The position numbers and the translations under genes are program-made. This document shows positions 37,543 through 46,492 of a stretch of 64,000 nucleotides of DNA, piece after piece. The DNA lies in assembly GCF_001693385.1 (NCBI RefSeq), contig NZ_CP016428.1, positions 6,634,001 to 6,698,000 of the forward strand, in the 5' to 3' direction. Every line of letters begins with the position of its first letter. The stretch's first letter is position 1. The DNA comes from Bradyrhizobium icense. GTDB taxonomy: Bacteria; Pseudomonadota; Alphaproteobacteria; Rhizobiales; Xanthobacteraceae. Under the pieces are notes generated by a model. It was given only the letters and a program-made list of their open reading frames with translations. It searched no databases and was not told the origin of the DNA.

Positions 37543-38433
37543 TCAAACCCTGTGCGACAGCTCGACGTCGGCCGTGCGGCCGAGCAGGCCGCCCGGACGC
37601 GCCACAAGGAAAGCGAACAGCATGAAATAGGCAAACAAATCGCGCACCTGGGGCCCGAACAGCCAGTGGCTGTGCACCTCGACGACGCCGAGCAGCAGTC
37701 CGCCGAGCAGCGCGCCGGGTATCGATCCGAGGCCGCCAATCATCATCGCGATCAGGCCCTTGAGCGTTGCCCACATGCCGAACATCGGCGTCACCTGCTG
37801 GTCGACCGCCAACACGAGAAAACCGGCCACCCCTCCGATGGCCGATGCCGCGGCGAACGCCAGCATGACCAGGCGCCCGACATCCACGCCGACCAGGTTC
37901 GCCGCGATCGGGTTGGCGATCACCGCACGCAGGCCAAGACCGAAGCGCGTGCGATAGACCGCGAGCTGCACAACAGCGGCGAGCAGAAGCGCGCTCGCCA
38001 GCATGATCAGGTGGTCGGGACGGACGAGCAATGGACCGATCTCGAGCGCGGCGCCGGTCGCGAGCGGCGGGAACGGGTAGGTGTGACGCGGCAGGACCAG
38101 CACCGCTGCCTGCTCCAGTTGCATCCAGATCGCAAAACTCGACACCATCGACGCGATCCCGGCGCCGGCCTTCATCGGTGCGAAGCAGAGCCGTTCCACG
38201 TAGATGCCGGAGATCACCGCTCCGGTGACAACGGCCGCAGCGACCGCGAGCGGCCCGGCGCCAAAGTCCAGATAGAGCACGGTGCCGAAATAGGCGCCGA
38301 TCATGACGGTGGGCCCGTAGGACAGGTTGAGACGCCGCATGACGCCGAAGATGACGGTGAAGCCGAGCGCGAGCAGCCCGTAGGACGAGCCGATCATCAC
38401 GCCGTCGATCGTATTCTGGATGAGATCGATCAT
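37543..38433 (-). CDS. Branched-chain amino acid-type ABC permease, LivH-like (second copy in operon)
   Basis: About 296 residues with LivH hallmarks: SYGLLALGFTVIFGVMRRLN near the N-terminus, GLGLRAVIANPIAANLVGVD in the coupling region and GLIAMMIGGLGSIPGALLGG toward the C-terminus. I start at the ATG at 38433 (MIDLIQNTIDGV), preceded by CAGGGG. The frame is open for 14 more codons into the LivF gene end, but these lack the family pattern. It follows LivF by 19 bases. Confidence 0.9.
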   Translation of the reverse strand: MIDLIQNTIDGVMIGSSYGLLALGFTVIFGVMRRLNLSYGPTVMIGAYFGTVLYLDFGAGPLAVAAAVVTGAVISGIYVERLCFAPMKAGAGIASMVSSFAIWMQLEQAAVLVLPRHTYPFPPLATGAALEIGPLLVRPDHLIMLASALLLAAVVQLAVYRTRFGLGLRAVIANPIAANLVGVDVGRLVMLAFAAASAIGGVAGFLVLAVDQQVTPMFGMWATLKGLIAMMIGGLGSIPGALLGGLLLGVVEVHSHWLFGPQVRDLFAYFMLFAFLVARPGGLLGRTADVELSHRV

Positions 38434-38452
38434 CGGCCCCTGACCTGTCGGC

Positions 38453-39172
38453 TCATCGAGCGGCGCGGCGGGCACCGAGATAGGCCCGCTGGATCACCTC
38501 GTCCTCCGCCAGCTGGCCGGGCGTGCCCCGGAAGGTGACGCGGCCCTGCTCCATCAGGAAAAACTGGTGCGCCACCTTCAGGGCCATGTGTGCATTTTGC
38601 TCCACCAGCAGAATGGTGGTGCCGTCGCGATTGAGCGCAGCGACGATATCGAAGATCTCCGCCACGACAAGGGGCGCGAGTCCGAGCGAGGGCTCGTCCA
38701 TCAACAGCACGCGAGGGCGCGACATCAATGCGCGAGCAACCGCCAGCATCTGCTGTTCGCCGCCGGACAACGTGCCGGCAAGCTGTTCCCTCCGCTCCTT
38801 CAGTCGCGGAAAGCGCGCGTACATGCGCTCCATGTCGTCGGCGATCTCGCTCTTGTCCCTGCGCTGGTATGCCCCCGCCAGCAGGTTCTCGCGCACCGAC
38901 ATCTCGGGGAAGACCAGCCGGTTCTCCGGCACCAGCGCGATGCCGCGCGAGACGATTTTCGCGGGCGACAGCCCGACCAGCTCGACACCTCCGAGCTTGA
39001 TCGAGCCGCGCCGGGGTCTGAGAATTCCGGCGATGGTCATCATCAGGGTCGTCTTGCCGGCGCCGTTCGGTCCGAGCAGGCAGGTGATCTTCCCGCCCTC
39101 GACCTGCAGCGACACGCCCTTGAGCGCTTCGATCTTACCGTAAGTCGTCACGAGGTCCGACACGTCCAGCAT
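38453..39172 (-). CDS. ABC transporter ATP-binding protein, LivF-like
   Basis: A 239-residue ATPase. Walker A is GPNGAGKTTLM near residue 34, the signature is LSGGEQQMLAVARAL near 133 and Walker B is VLLMDEPSLGLAP. The SLGLAP form and the length are typical of LivF. It pairs with the LivG-like ATPase encoded 8 bases upstream to energise the Liv-type importer. Confidence 0.94.
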   Translation of the reverse strand: MLDVSDLVTTYGKIEALKGVSLQVEGGKITCLLGPNGAGKTTLMMTIAGILRPRRGSIKLGGVELVGLSPAKIVSRGIALVPENRLVFPEMSVRENLLAGAYQRRDKSEIADDMERMYARFPRLKERREQLAGTLSGGEQQMLAVARALMSRPRVLLMDEPSLGLAPLVVAEIFDIVAALNRDGTTILLVEQNAHMALKVAHQFFLMEQGRVTFRGTPGQLAEDEVIQRAYLGARRAAR

Positions 39173-39180
39173 GATTCACC

Positions 39181-39921
39181 TCACCGCGTGCCGAGATAGG
39201 CTTCGCGCACGGCGGCATCGTCCTGCACGGCAGCCGGCGGCCCCTCGGCGATCTTGCGACCGAAGTTCAGAACGGCGATCCGGTCAGCGACCGACATAAC
39301 CAGCTCGACGTGATGCTCGATCAACAGGACCGTAAACCCGTCATCGCGCATCTTGCGGATGCGGGCATCGAGCTGATCCACCTCTTCGGCATTCATGCCC
39401 GCTGCCGGCTCGTCGAGCAGCAGAAGGCTGGGTTTGGCGGAAATGGCGCGGGCGAATTCCAGCCGCCGCTGCTCGCCGAAGGATAGATTGGCAGCGAGCT
39501 CGTGGCGTTTGTGCGCAAGGTCGAAGAATTCGAGCGTTCGCTCGATTTCCGCCTGCACGCCCGCGGAGCCGCCGAACCAGCGCGTGAAGAACATTTCCTG
39601 CCGCTGCAGGCGGGAGTTCTGCGCGACCCAGAGGTTCTGCCAGACCGACAGTTGCCCGAACAGCCGGATATTCTGGAAGGTTCGTGCGATGCCGAGGCCC
39701 ACCCGCGCATGGGACGGCAGGTCCGAGATATCGTCGCCATCGAAGAGAATCCGGCCTGAGGTCAATGGAAACAGGCCTGAGACCAGGTTGACGATCGTGC
39801 TCTTGCCCGAGCCGTTCGGCCCAATGAGGCCGAGAATCTCGCCGCGCTTCACGGTCAGATCTACTCCGTCCACCGCGTGGACGCCGCCGAAATGCTTGGC
39901 GATGCCCTGAAGGTCAAGCAC
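39181..39921 (-). CDS. ABC transporter ATP-binding protein, LivG-like
   Basis: A 246-residue ATPase with Walker A GPNGSGKSTIV near residue 35. It has LivG-typical ARTFQNIRLFGQLSVWQNL, the degenerate signature LSFGEQRRLEFARAI and Walker B LLLLDEPAAGMN. It overlaps the end of the preceding LivM gene by 8 bases. It is the partner of the LivF-like subunit. Confidence 0.94.
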   Translation of the reverse strand: MLDLQGIAKHFGGVHAVDGVDLTVKRGEILGLIGPNGSGKSTIVNLVSGLFPLTSGRILFDGDDISDLPSHARVGLGIARTFQNIRLFGQLSVWQNLWVAQNSRLQRQEMFFTRWFGGSAGVQAEIERTLEFFDLAHKRHELAANLSFGEQRRLEFARAISAKPSLLLLDEPAAGMNAEEVDQLDARIRKMRDDGFTVLLIEHHVELVMSVADRIAVLNFGRKIAEGPPAAVQDDAAVREAYLGTR

Positions 39922-40825
39922 CGGAACTCTCCTTGCCCGCGAACAGCATGCGTTTCAGGGAGGCGACGCCGCCCGCGTCGAGAAAACCGCGCGGCCGCAG
40001 GTTCATCGCCAGCACGATCAGCGCGCCGAACAGCAAATTGCGCCAATCGCCGAGAAAGCGCAGGCCCTCGATCAGGAAGCCCTGGATGAAGATGACGGCG
40101 AGCAACGTGCCGAACACGTTCGAAAGCCCGCCGAGAATCGGATAGGCGATGGCGAAGGTCGCCAGAATGACGCCGAACTGCACATGCTCGATGTGCGTCG
40201 TGTAGTGCGCAAAAATGCCACCGCCGATTCCGGCGATGACGCCACCGATGGTCATCGCCGACACCTTCACCGCCGTGACGTTGATGCCGGAGCTGTGCGC
40301 CGCAACCTCGTCCTCACCGACCGCGCGCATCACGGCGCCGGCGCGCGATCGATCGAGCCACCACAGGCATGCCATGACGATCGCCACCATCAGCCAGATG
40401 AATACGAGGACGTCGAAGGTGGACCAGCCATGCTCCGGGAAATAGCGGATCTGGCGGAAACCTTCGGCGCCGTGCGGACCGATCTTCAGCTCGCCCGCCT
40501 GGATCTGGTAGGTGAAATTGAAGAAGAACAGACGCACGGCCTCGCCGAAGGCGAGCGTGGCGACGACCAGCATCAATCCTTTCACGCGTAGCGCCGGGAA
40601 GCCGACGGCGCAGGCGGTCAGGCCGGAAACGACCGCGGAAACGCCGAGCGCGGCAAACAGATGCCACTTGAAGATGACGGTGAGGATCGCCGCGACATAG
40701 GCGCCGATGGCGAAGAAAGCCGCCTGCGCCAGGCTCACCTGGCCGGTGAGCAGCACGCAGTAAGCCGAGAGCCCCAGCAGCGTATGGACGCCGATGACTT
40801 GCGCGAGACCGAAATAGAAATCCAT
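39914..40825 (-). CDS. Branched-chain amino acid-type ABC permease, LivM-like (first copy)
   Basis: About 303 residues; begins MDFYFGLAQVIGVHTLLGLS with GGGGGAGG just upstream, which fixes the start at 40825. The frame is open upstream, but that part is an antisense-type shadow of the LivH gene. It shows VLLTGQVSLAQAAFFAIGAY, VVATLAFGEAVRLFFFNFTY and AYPILGGLSNVFGTLLAV, the LivM pattern. It is encoded 11 bases after the first LivH gene. Confidence 0.92.
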   Translation of the reverse strand: MDFYFGLAQVIGVHTLLGLSAYCVLLTGQVSLAQAAFFAIGAYVAAILTVIFKWHLFAALGVSAVVSGLTACAVGFPALRVKGLMLVVATLAFGEAVRLFFFNFTYQIQAGELKIGPHGAEGFRQIRYFPEHGWSTFDVLVFIWLMVAIVMACLWWLDRSRAGAVMRAVGEDEVAAHSSGINVTAVKVSAMTIGGVIAGIGGGIFAHYTTHIEHVQFGVILATFAIAYPILGGLSNVFGTLLAVIFIQGFLIEGLRFLGDWRNLLFGALIVLAMNLRPRGFLDAGGVASLKRMLFAGKESSGA

Positions 40826-40836
40826 GCCTCCCCCTC

Positions 40837-41727
40837 TCAGTCGCGCCCGGCCGCCTTGGCGAAGATGCCTCCCGGCCGGAACACGAGGAAGGCGAACAGG
40901 AGCATCATAATGTAGAGGTCTCGTTCGGTCACACCACGCAGGAACTGGAACAGGCTCTCCAGCCCGCCCACGATCAGGCCGGCGATGATCGCCCCTGGTA
41001 TGCTGCCGAGGCCGCCAATCACGGTGACAATCAGGCCCTTGACGGTGAGCGGCTGAGCCAACAGCGGCGACAGCATGCCGATCGCCGCGCCGCTCATGGC
41101 ACCGGCAATTCCGCCCAGCATGCCGGTGACCACGAAGGTCAGAACGTTCACCTGCAGGATGCTGATGCCACAGAGCTGCGAGGCGATCGGCTGCTGCGAG
41201 ACGGCGCGCGTGGCGATGCCCAGCCTGGTCCGATAAAGCAGCAGCAGGAACAGCACCATGCAGGCACAACCAAGCAGGAAGACGAACATCAGGTCGCCGC
41301 GCAGCATGAACGGGCCAAGCCGCACGACCACGTCGGAATACAACGCCGGATAGGCGAGCGGCACGCCTTCGGTCGTGTGCACGATAATCTCGTCGATCAG
41401 CAGCAACAGGCCGACAGTCGACATCAAGGTGGCCAGCGGATTGGCGACGGGGATGAACTTAAAGCCGATGAAATAGACGAGCGCACCGATCACCCCGCCG
41501 CATAGCGCCGCGGCCATGAAGACGATGATGGCCGGCGCTGTGAAGCCGCTGAGAAGCAGCAGGCTTCCGTAAGCAGCGCCGATCGACGCTGCGGCATAGG
41601 AAAGGTTGATCTTGTGCATCACACCGAAGATGAGCGTGAAACCTATTCCGAGCAGCGCGTAGGTGGAGCCGAACAGCAACCCGTCGGCGACGGACTGCAC
41701 GGCATCGAACAGATCAAGCAGGTCCAC
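40837..41727 (-). CDS. Branched-chain amino acid-type ABC permease, LivH-like (first copy)
   Basis: A 296-residue permease. It starts MDLLDLFDAVQSVADGLLFG and carries STYALLGIGFTLIFGVMHKI and, near the C-terminus, GLIVTVIGGLGSIPGAIIAG. About eight hydrophobic spans are visible. It follows the binding-protein gene across a spacer of about 80 bases that contains a strong hairpin. Confidence 0.92.
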   Translation of the reverse strand: MDLLDLFDAVQSVADGLLFGSTYALLGIGFTLIFGVMHKINLSYAAASIGAAYGSLLLLSGFTAPAIIVFMAAALCGGVIGALVYFIGFKFIPVANPLATLMSTVGLLLLIDEIIVHTTEGVPLAYPALYSDVVVRLGPFMLRGDLMFVFLLGCACMVLFLLLLYRTRLGIATRAVSQQPIASQLCGISILQVNVLTFVVTGMLGGIAGAMSGAAIGMLSPLLAQPLTVKGLIVTVIGGLGSIPGAIIAGLIVGGLESLFQFLRGVTERDLYIMMLLFAFLVFRPGGIFAKAAGRD

Positions 41728-41770
41728 TGCGGTGCCCCCTACACTACAGGGTCAAGGTTGACAGGATGCA

Positions 41771-41789
41771 GCGGGCCAGCCGGGCCCGC
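41771..41789 (-). other. Hairpin between binding-protein and permease genes (minus-strand Liv operon)
   Basis: GCGGGCC (41771-41777) pairs with GGCCCGC (41783-41789) around a 5-base loop. There is no T-tract, so it is more likely an mRNA-stabilising or attenuating element than a full terminator. It would let the binding protein be made in excess. Confidence 0.55.
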
Positions 41790-41806
41790 CGCGTCCTTGA
41801 CGGCGA

Positions 41807-43003
41807 TCACGACGAAGGCTTGTGGAGGACCTGCCAACTCCCGTCCTTCGCATGCACGTAGAGGTACGGCTTGATCGCCTCGCGGTCGTTGGTGCGCCCA
41901 ACCGTGCCGAGCAGCCCTTTTGTTTCCTTCAACGCGGCCAACCCCTGACGCATCTTGTTGCGGTCGGCCTGCACGGTATCGGGCTTTGCCATGATCTTCT
42001 GGCTCTCGATCACGTCCTTGAGGATGAACATGATCTCGTAGGCCGCCGCGCTGTGCAGATCCATGCTGCCGCCTTGCTTGGAGACGTTGTCGGCCGCGGC
42101 TTTCGCCTCCGGGGTGACGGGCGCAAAGCTGGTCGGTATGATGATGCCTTCCGCCTGTTTGGCGCAACCCTGCAACGTCTCAATGCTGGACGAACTGGTC
42201 AGGCCGATCAGGAGTTTCGGCTTCACGCCCTGGCGGTCCATCTCGCGCAGCACCCCGCAGGTCGTGAATGGGTGGGCGGAAATGGCGACAATCTCCGGAT
42301 TGGCACGGCGCATTTCGCGCACCTGCGTCGAGAAGGTCGTGTCGTTCAGCAGCCACTCGCCGGTCCCGAGCACTTGGAAGCCGTTCTCCTCGGCCTGCTT
42401 CTTCATCACGCCGTAGGTGGCATTCGAATGCGCAAAGTCCTTTTCGACGCCGCCGTAGATCGTCTTCAGATTGGGATGCTCCCGCTTCAGCCACGCGAAC
42501 AGCGACTTGTACATTTCGAGCTCACTCGGGACGTTGCGAAACGCCCACTCGGAAATCGCGGCGAGGCCGCCCTTGGCAGCTACGTCGGCGAAAACAGGAA
42601 ATTGCAGTCCGCTGTCGGAGGCATCGCCCACCTTCTTCTGCAGGATGCCGAATAGCGACTCGGCAACGTTCGAGCAAGTCGGCCCGATCGCCACAAAGGC
42701 ATCCGTCGAAGCGATGCGGCGGATGACGGAGATTCCCTCCTCGGCGTTGCAGCGATCATCGAGGAATTCGACCGAAAGCTTCGCTTTCGCGCCGTCACCC
42801 AGGGTGACGCCGCCCGCCTTGTTGATCTGCTCGGCGGCCGCCTTCATCGCCGCCTCGCTGTTGACGCCGAACACGCGGACGACGCCGGATTTGGCGCCGA
42901 AGCCGGTGATCTTGACGGTACGCTCCTGGGCCAGAGCGCCGCCGGAAAGGCTGGTCGTCATGCCGGCAAGCAGCGCGGCAGCCGCAATACTGACAATTCT
43001 CAT
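41807..43003 (-). CDS. Periplasmic substrate-binding protein of the first Liv-type ABC importer
   Basis: About 398 residues: signal peptide (MRIVSIAAAALLAGMTTSLS with cleavage near ALAQ), then a type I periplasmic-binding fold. Family features are RVFGVNSEAAMKAAAEQINK, VEFLDDRCNAEEGISVIRRI and IGPTCSNVAESL. The start at 43003 is set by AGGAGGAG upstream and the signal peptide. It is the first gene of the minus-strand operon and shares a 409-base divergent spacer with the acyl-CoA ligase. The ligand is not evident; many paralogues bind aromatic or short-chain acids rather than amino acids. Confidence 0.93.
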   Translation of the reverse strand: MRIVSIAAAALLAGMTTSLSGGALAQERTVKITGFGAKSGVVRVFGVNSEAAMKAAAEQINKAGGVTLGDGAKAKLSVEFLDDRCNAEEGISVIRRIASTDAFVAIGPTCSNVAESLFGILQKKVGDASDSGLQFPVFADVAAKGGLAAISEWAFRNVPSELEMYKSLFAWLKREHPNLKTIYGGVEKDFAHSNATYGVMKKQAEENGFQVLGTGEWLLNDTTFSTQVREMRRANPEIVAISAHPFTTCGVLREMDRQGVKPKLLIGLTSSSSIETLQGCAKQAEGIIIPTSFAPVTPEAKAAADNVSKQGGSMDLHSAAAYEIMFILKDVIESQKIMAKPDTVQADRNKMRQGLAALKETKGLLGTVGRTNDREAIKPYLYVHAKDGSWQVLHKPSS

Positions 43004-43412
43004 GGGGTCTCCTCCTGCTGAAAAGCGGGCGGTTTTTCCGCCTCTCTTGTGGTTTGAGGATCCTGCAAGGCCGGTCTCGCGTCGCACTCGTGCTTGACCG
43101 TCCGCAATCGATGGTGAGCCTGAGGAATGTCACGCCCGTTTGCAAGTCCCTTGTCTTCGGCGCGGATTATGCCGTGCCGCAGCAATCGAACGACAGGCAA
43201 TCTGGCGGGCATTCGTCCGGATAGGCATCATCACCGACGGCCGGGTCAGGCTAGTCAGCCTTGCCAAGGCGCCGCCAGCGATCAACAATGTCATCCTGCC
43301 GGCAATGGAGGGCGCGGTTCGGCATATGCTCGGCGCCCTGGTCCAGGAGAATTGGATCGGACGGCGCGCGCTGACGCTTCGCCACAGCGCGGGCGCCGCG
43401 GGAGGAGCAGCG
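43004..43412. promoter_or_regulatory. Divergent intergenic region between two Liv-type operons
   Basis: This 409-base spacer must carry promoters for both operons. A frame open on the plus strand across it joins the ligase gene but has no family match. No LysR, TetR or other regulator gene is adjacent. I could not pick out convincing promoter boxes or a clear operator palindrome. Confidence 0.4.
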
Positions 43413-45146
43413 ATGGTACGATCACCGCAAGGCAGGCGCGCTGCACGGCCCAGGCGAACGATCTCCAGGCCAGCACGCAAGACGCCTGCGGCGAAGTCCA
43501 ATCGACGGTCGCGCGGTGGCGCCGGCAACGGGGCGTTTTCCGGCCTCGGCCGCAGCGAAGCAAACTTCTCCCCGCTCACGCCCATTTCGTTCCTGCCCCG
43601 CTCGGCCGAGATCTATCCGGATCGGACCGCGGTGATCCACGGCGAGCGGCGCTACAGCTATCGCCAGTTCTATGAGCGCGCCCGTCGCCTCGCGTCGGCG
43701 CTCGCTGGCACCGGCGTCAAGCGCGGCGATACCGTTTCGGTCATGCTGCCGAACGTACCGGCGATGGTCGAGGCGCATTATGGCGTGCCGATGCTCGGCG
43801 CGGTGCTGAACGCCATCAACACCCGTCTCGAGGCGGCAACGATCGCCTATATTCTCCAGCATGCCGAGGCGAAGGTGTTGATCACCGACCGCGAGTTCGC
43901 GGCGCAGGTTGGTCCCGCGCTTGCGGCGCTGAAAAAGCGGCCGCTGGTGATCGACGTTGACGACGAGCTTTATACCGGGCCCGGTGAACGGCTCGGCAAG
44001 TTCGAGTACGAGGCATTCATCGCCAAGGGCGATCCGAACTTCGCCTGGAGCGCGCCGGCCGACGAGAGCAGCGCGATCGCGCTCAATTACACATCCGGCA
44101 CCACCGGCAACCCGAAGGGCGTTGTCTATCATCACCGCGGCACTTTCCTCGAGTCCGTCGGCAACATCATGGCCTGGCCGATGCCGCCGAAGCCGGTCTA
44201 TCTCTGGACGCTGCCGATGTTCCACTGCAACGGCTGGTGCTTCCCATGGTCGGTGGTGGCGATGAGCGGCACGCATGTGTGCCTGCGCAAGGTCGATCCG
44301 GCGCTGATCTTCCCGATGATCGTCGAGAACGGCGTAACGCACATGTGCGGCGCGCCGACGGTGCTGACGATGCTGACGTCGGCGCCGGCCCAGCAACTGC
44401 GCCGGTTCAACCATGTGGTAGAAATCCAGACCGGCGGCTCGCCGCCGCCGGCCAAGGTGATTGAAGCGATGGAGCAACTCGGCTTCCGCGTCACGCACAT
44501 CTACGGCATGACGGAGCTGCAGGGTCCTTCCACCTATTGCGCGCCGCAGGATGACTGGTCGGCGCTGCCGCTCGCCGAACGCGCCGGCTTTGTCGCACGC
44601 CAGGGCGTCCGCTATCCTGTGGTCGAAGGGCAGATGGTGGCAGATGCGAAGACCATGAAGCCGGTGCCCCGCGACGGCCAGTCGATCGGCGAGATCATGG
44701 TTCGCGGCAATACGGTGATGCTCGGTTATTTGAAGGAGCCGAAGGCGACCGCCGACGCCTTCCGCGGCGGCTGGATGCACACCGGCGACCTCGCGGTCGA
44801 GCATCCGAACGGCTACGTGGAGATCAGGGACCGCGCGAAGGACATCATCATCTCGGGCGGCGAGAACATCTCCAGCGTCGAAGTCGAGATCGCGCTCTAC
44901 AAGCACCCGGCGGTGCAGCTCGCCGCCGTCGTCGCGCGGCCGGATTCGAAATGGGGCGAGACGCCCTGCGCCTTTGTGCAGCTCAAGCCCGGCACTCAGG
45001 CGACCGAGGAGGAAATCATCACCTTCTGCCGCGACCGGCTCGCGCACTTCAAGGCGCCGAAATCGGTGGTTTTCGGGCCGCTGCCGACGACTGCAACCGG
45101 CAAGGTGCAGAAGTTCACGCTGAGGGAGCGCGCGCGATGCCTGTAG
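43413..45146 (+). CDS. AMP-dependent acyl-CoA synthetase (medium-chain/aromatic type)
   Basis: About 577 residues. ATP-binding motif NYTSGTTGNPKGVVYHHRG, then YGMTELQGPSTY, GWMHTGDLAVEHPNGYVEI and DRAKDIIISGGENISSVEVE, ending TATGKVQKFTLRERA with the catalytic Lys. This is the ANL fold of the group containing DmdB-like and medium-chain acyl-CoA synthetases. GGAGGAG upstream supports the ATG at 43413. The first 45 or so residues are Arg-rich and lack family similarity; relatives normally start close to the LTPISFLPRSAEIYPDRTAV block. It heads the plus-strand Liv operon, so it probably activates the acid imported by that transporter. Confidence 0.92.
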   Translation: MVRSPQGRRAARPRRTISRPARKTPAAKSNRRSRGGAGNGAFSGLGRSEANFSPLTPISFLPRSAEIYPDRTAVIHGERRYSYRQFYERARRLASALAGTGVKRGDTVSVMLPNVPAMVEAHYGVPMLGAVLNAINTRLEAATIAYILQHAEAKVLITDREFAAQVGPALAALKKRPLVIDVDDELYTGPGERLGKFEYEAFIAKGDPNFAWSAPADESSAIALNYTSGTTGNPKGVVYHHRGTFLESVGNIMAWPMPPKPVYLWTLPMFHCNGWCFPWSVVAMSGTHVCLRKVDPALIFPMIVENGVTHMCGAPTVLTMLTSAPAQQLRRFNHVVEIQTGGSPPPAKVIEAMEQLGFRVTHIYGMTELQGPSTYCAPQDDWSALPLAERAGFVARQGVRYPVVEGQMVADAKTMKPVPRDGQSIGEIMVRGNTVMLGYLKEPKATADAFRGGWMHTGDLAVEHPNGYVEIRDRAKDIIISGGENISSVEVEIALYKHPAVQLAAVVARPDSKWGETPCAFVQLKPGTQATEEEIITFCRDRLAHFKAPKSVVFGPLPTTATGKVQKFTLRERARCL

Positions 45147-45172
45147 GAAGTCCAACGAGGAGGAGGAAACAA

Positions 45173-46447
45173 ATGCGACCATTATCGAGCTTCGGGTTGC
45201 GCGCGGCCTTGGCCGCGTTCGTCTTTCTGCTGGCGGTGCCGGCTTCGCTGGCGCAGCAACCCCTCAAGGTCGGCATCGTTACGTTCCTGTCCGGTCCGGC
45301 CGCCGGTCCGTTCGGGGTCCCGGCCCGCAACGCCGCCGAGCTGACGGCCGAGTCGCTCAACGCGGGCACCGTGCCCGCACCCTATTCCCAGAAGGGCTTC
45401 GGCGGGACGCCCATCGAACTCGTCATCATCGACGAGGCCGGCGGCCCACAGAAGCAGGTGGCCGAGTATCGCAATCTCGTGCCAAGGGTCGACATCGTGA
45501 TCGGCTACATCTCGAGCGGCGATTGCCTGGCGATTGCGCCCGTTGCCGAGGAGCAGAAGAAGCTCACCGTCCTGTTCGACTGCGGCACGCCTCGCATCTT
45601 CGAGGACGCGAGCTATAAATACGTGTTTCGCACCGGTCCAACCGGCACGATGGATAACGTCTCCGTCGCGCTTTATCTGGTGGAGCGCACTCCCAACGTA
45701 AAATCGATTGCCGGCCTCAATCAGAACTATGCCTGGGGTCAGGACTCCTGGGCGGACTTCGAGAACGCCATGAAGACCCTCAAGCCTGGCATCGAGGTGA
45801 AGACCTCGCAGATGCCGAAGCTTTTTGCGGGTCAGTTCGGCGCCGAAATCACCACGCTTCTCGGTAGTGGGGCGGAGGTGATCCATTCCAGCATGTGGGG
45901 CGGCGATCTTGAGGGCCTCGTGCTGCAGGGCGCACCGCGTGGCCTGTTCGAGAAGCACAAGGTGGTGCTGTCAGCCGGCGAACCGGCCATCAACAGGCTG
46001 GGCACGCGGATTCCGGACGGAACCATTCTGGGGGCGCGTGGTCCGTTTGGGCCGTTCGCACCGGACACCGATCTCGCGCGCTGGCTGAAGACCACCTACC
46101 AGGACCGCTACCACGTCCCGCCGAACTATGCGTCCTTCAAGATGACGCAGGCAATCCTCAGCGTGAAGGCGGCCTACGAGAAGGCCAAGGGCAGCGGCAA
46201 TGCGGCACCCGACCAGGACAAGATCATCGCTGCGCTCGAGAACCTGACCTTCGAAGGCCCCGGTGGGCCGGTGAAGATGGCGCTCGGCAAGGGCCACCAG
46301 GCGATCATGGACGCCGCCGTCGGCACGACCAAGGTCGAGGGCGGTGAGCTCAAGATCGTGGATGTCGCACGCTATTCCGCGGACAAGGTGAACCCACCCG
46401 ACGGCATGAAAAGCGAAACCTGGATCAAGTCTGGCCTCAAGAAATAA
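45173..46447 (+). CDS. Periplasmic substrate-binding protein of the second Liv-type ABC importer
   Basis: About 424 residues with a signal peptide (cleavage near SLAQ) and the type I binding fold: KVGIVTFLSGPAAGPFGVPA, IIDEAGGPQKQVAEYRNLV and SGDCLAIAPVAEEQKK. GAGGAGGAGG lies just before the ATG at 45173. It starts 26 bases after the ligase stop and is followed by a hairpin and the permease genes. It differs strongly from the binding protein of the divergent operon. The ligand is likely an organic acid used by the neighbouring ligase. Confidence 0.93.
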   Translation: MRPLSSFGLRAALAAFVFLLAVPASLAQQPLKVGIVTFLSGPAAGPFGVPARNAAELTAESLNAGTVPAPYSQKGFGGTPIELVIIDEAGGPQKQVAEYRNLVPRVDIVIGYISSGDCLAIAPVAEEQKKLTVLFDCGTPRIFEDASYKYVFRTGPTGTMDNVSVALYLVERTPNVKSIAGLNQNYAWGQDSWADFENAMKTLKPGIEVKTSQMPKLFAGQFGAEITTLLGSGAEVIHSSMWGGDLEGLVLQGAPRGLFEKHKVVLSAGEPAINRLGTRIPDGTILGARGPFGPFAPDTDLARWLKTTYQDRYHVPPNYASFKMTQAILSVKAAYEKAKGSGNAAPDQDKIIAALENLTFEGPGGPVKMALGKGHQAIMDAAVGTTKVEGGELKIVDVARYSADKVNPPDGMKSETWIKSGLKK

Positions 46448-46455
46448 CAATCAGG

Positions 46456-46480
46456 GGCGGCAGTCCTGCGGGCTGCCGCC
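46456..46480 (+). other. Hairpin between binding-protein and LivH genes (plus-strand Liv operon)
   Basis: GGCGGCAG (46456-46463) pairs with CTGCCGCC (46473-46480). No T-tract follows, so it is probably an mRNA-processing or attenuation element rather than an operon terminator. Confidence 0.55.
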
Positions 46481-46492
46481 GCTTGGCTTCAG

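Noticed and set aside
37141..38538. 465-residue plus-strand frame opposite LivH/LivM
   Set aside because: It spans two genes on the other strand and has no family pattern; an antisense shadow.
43422..45182. 586-residue minus-strand frame opposite the acyl-CoA ligase
   Set aside because: It is an antisense shadow; the ligase on the plus strand carries all family motifs and a strong ribosome-binding site.
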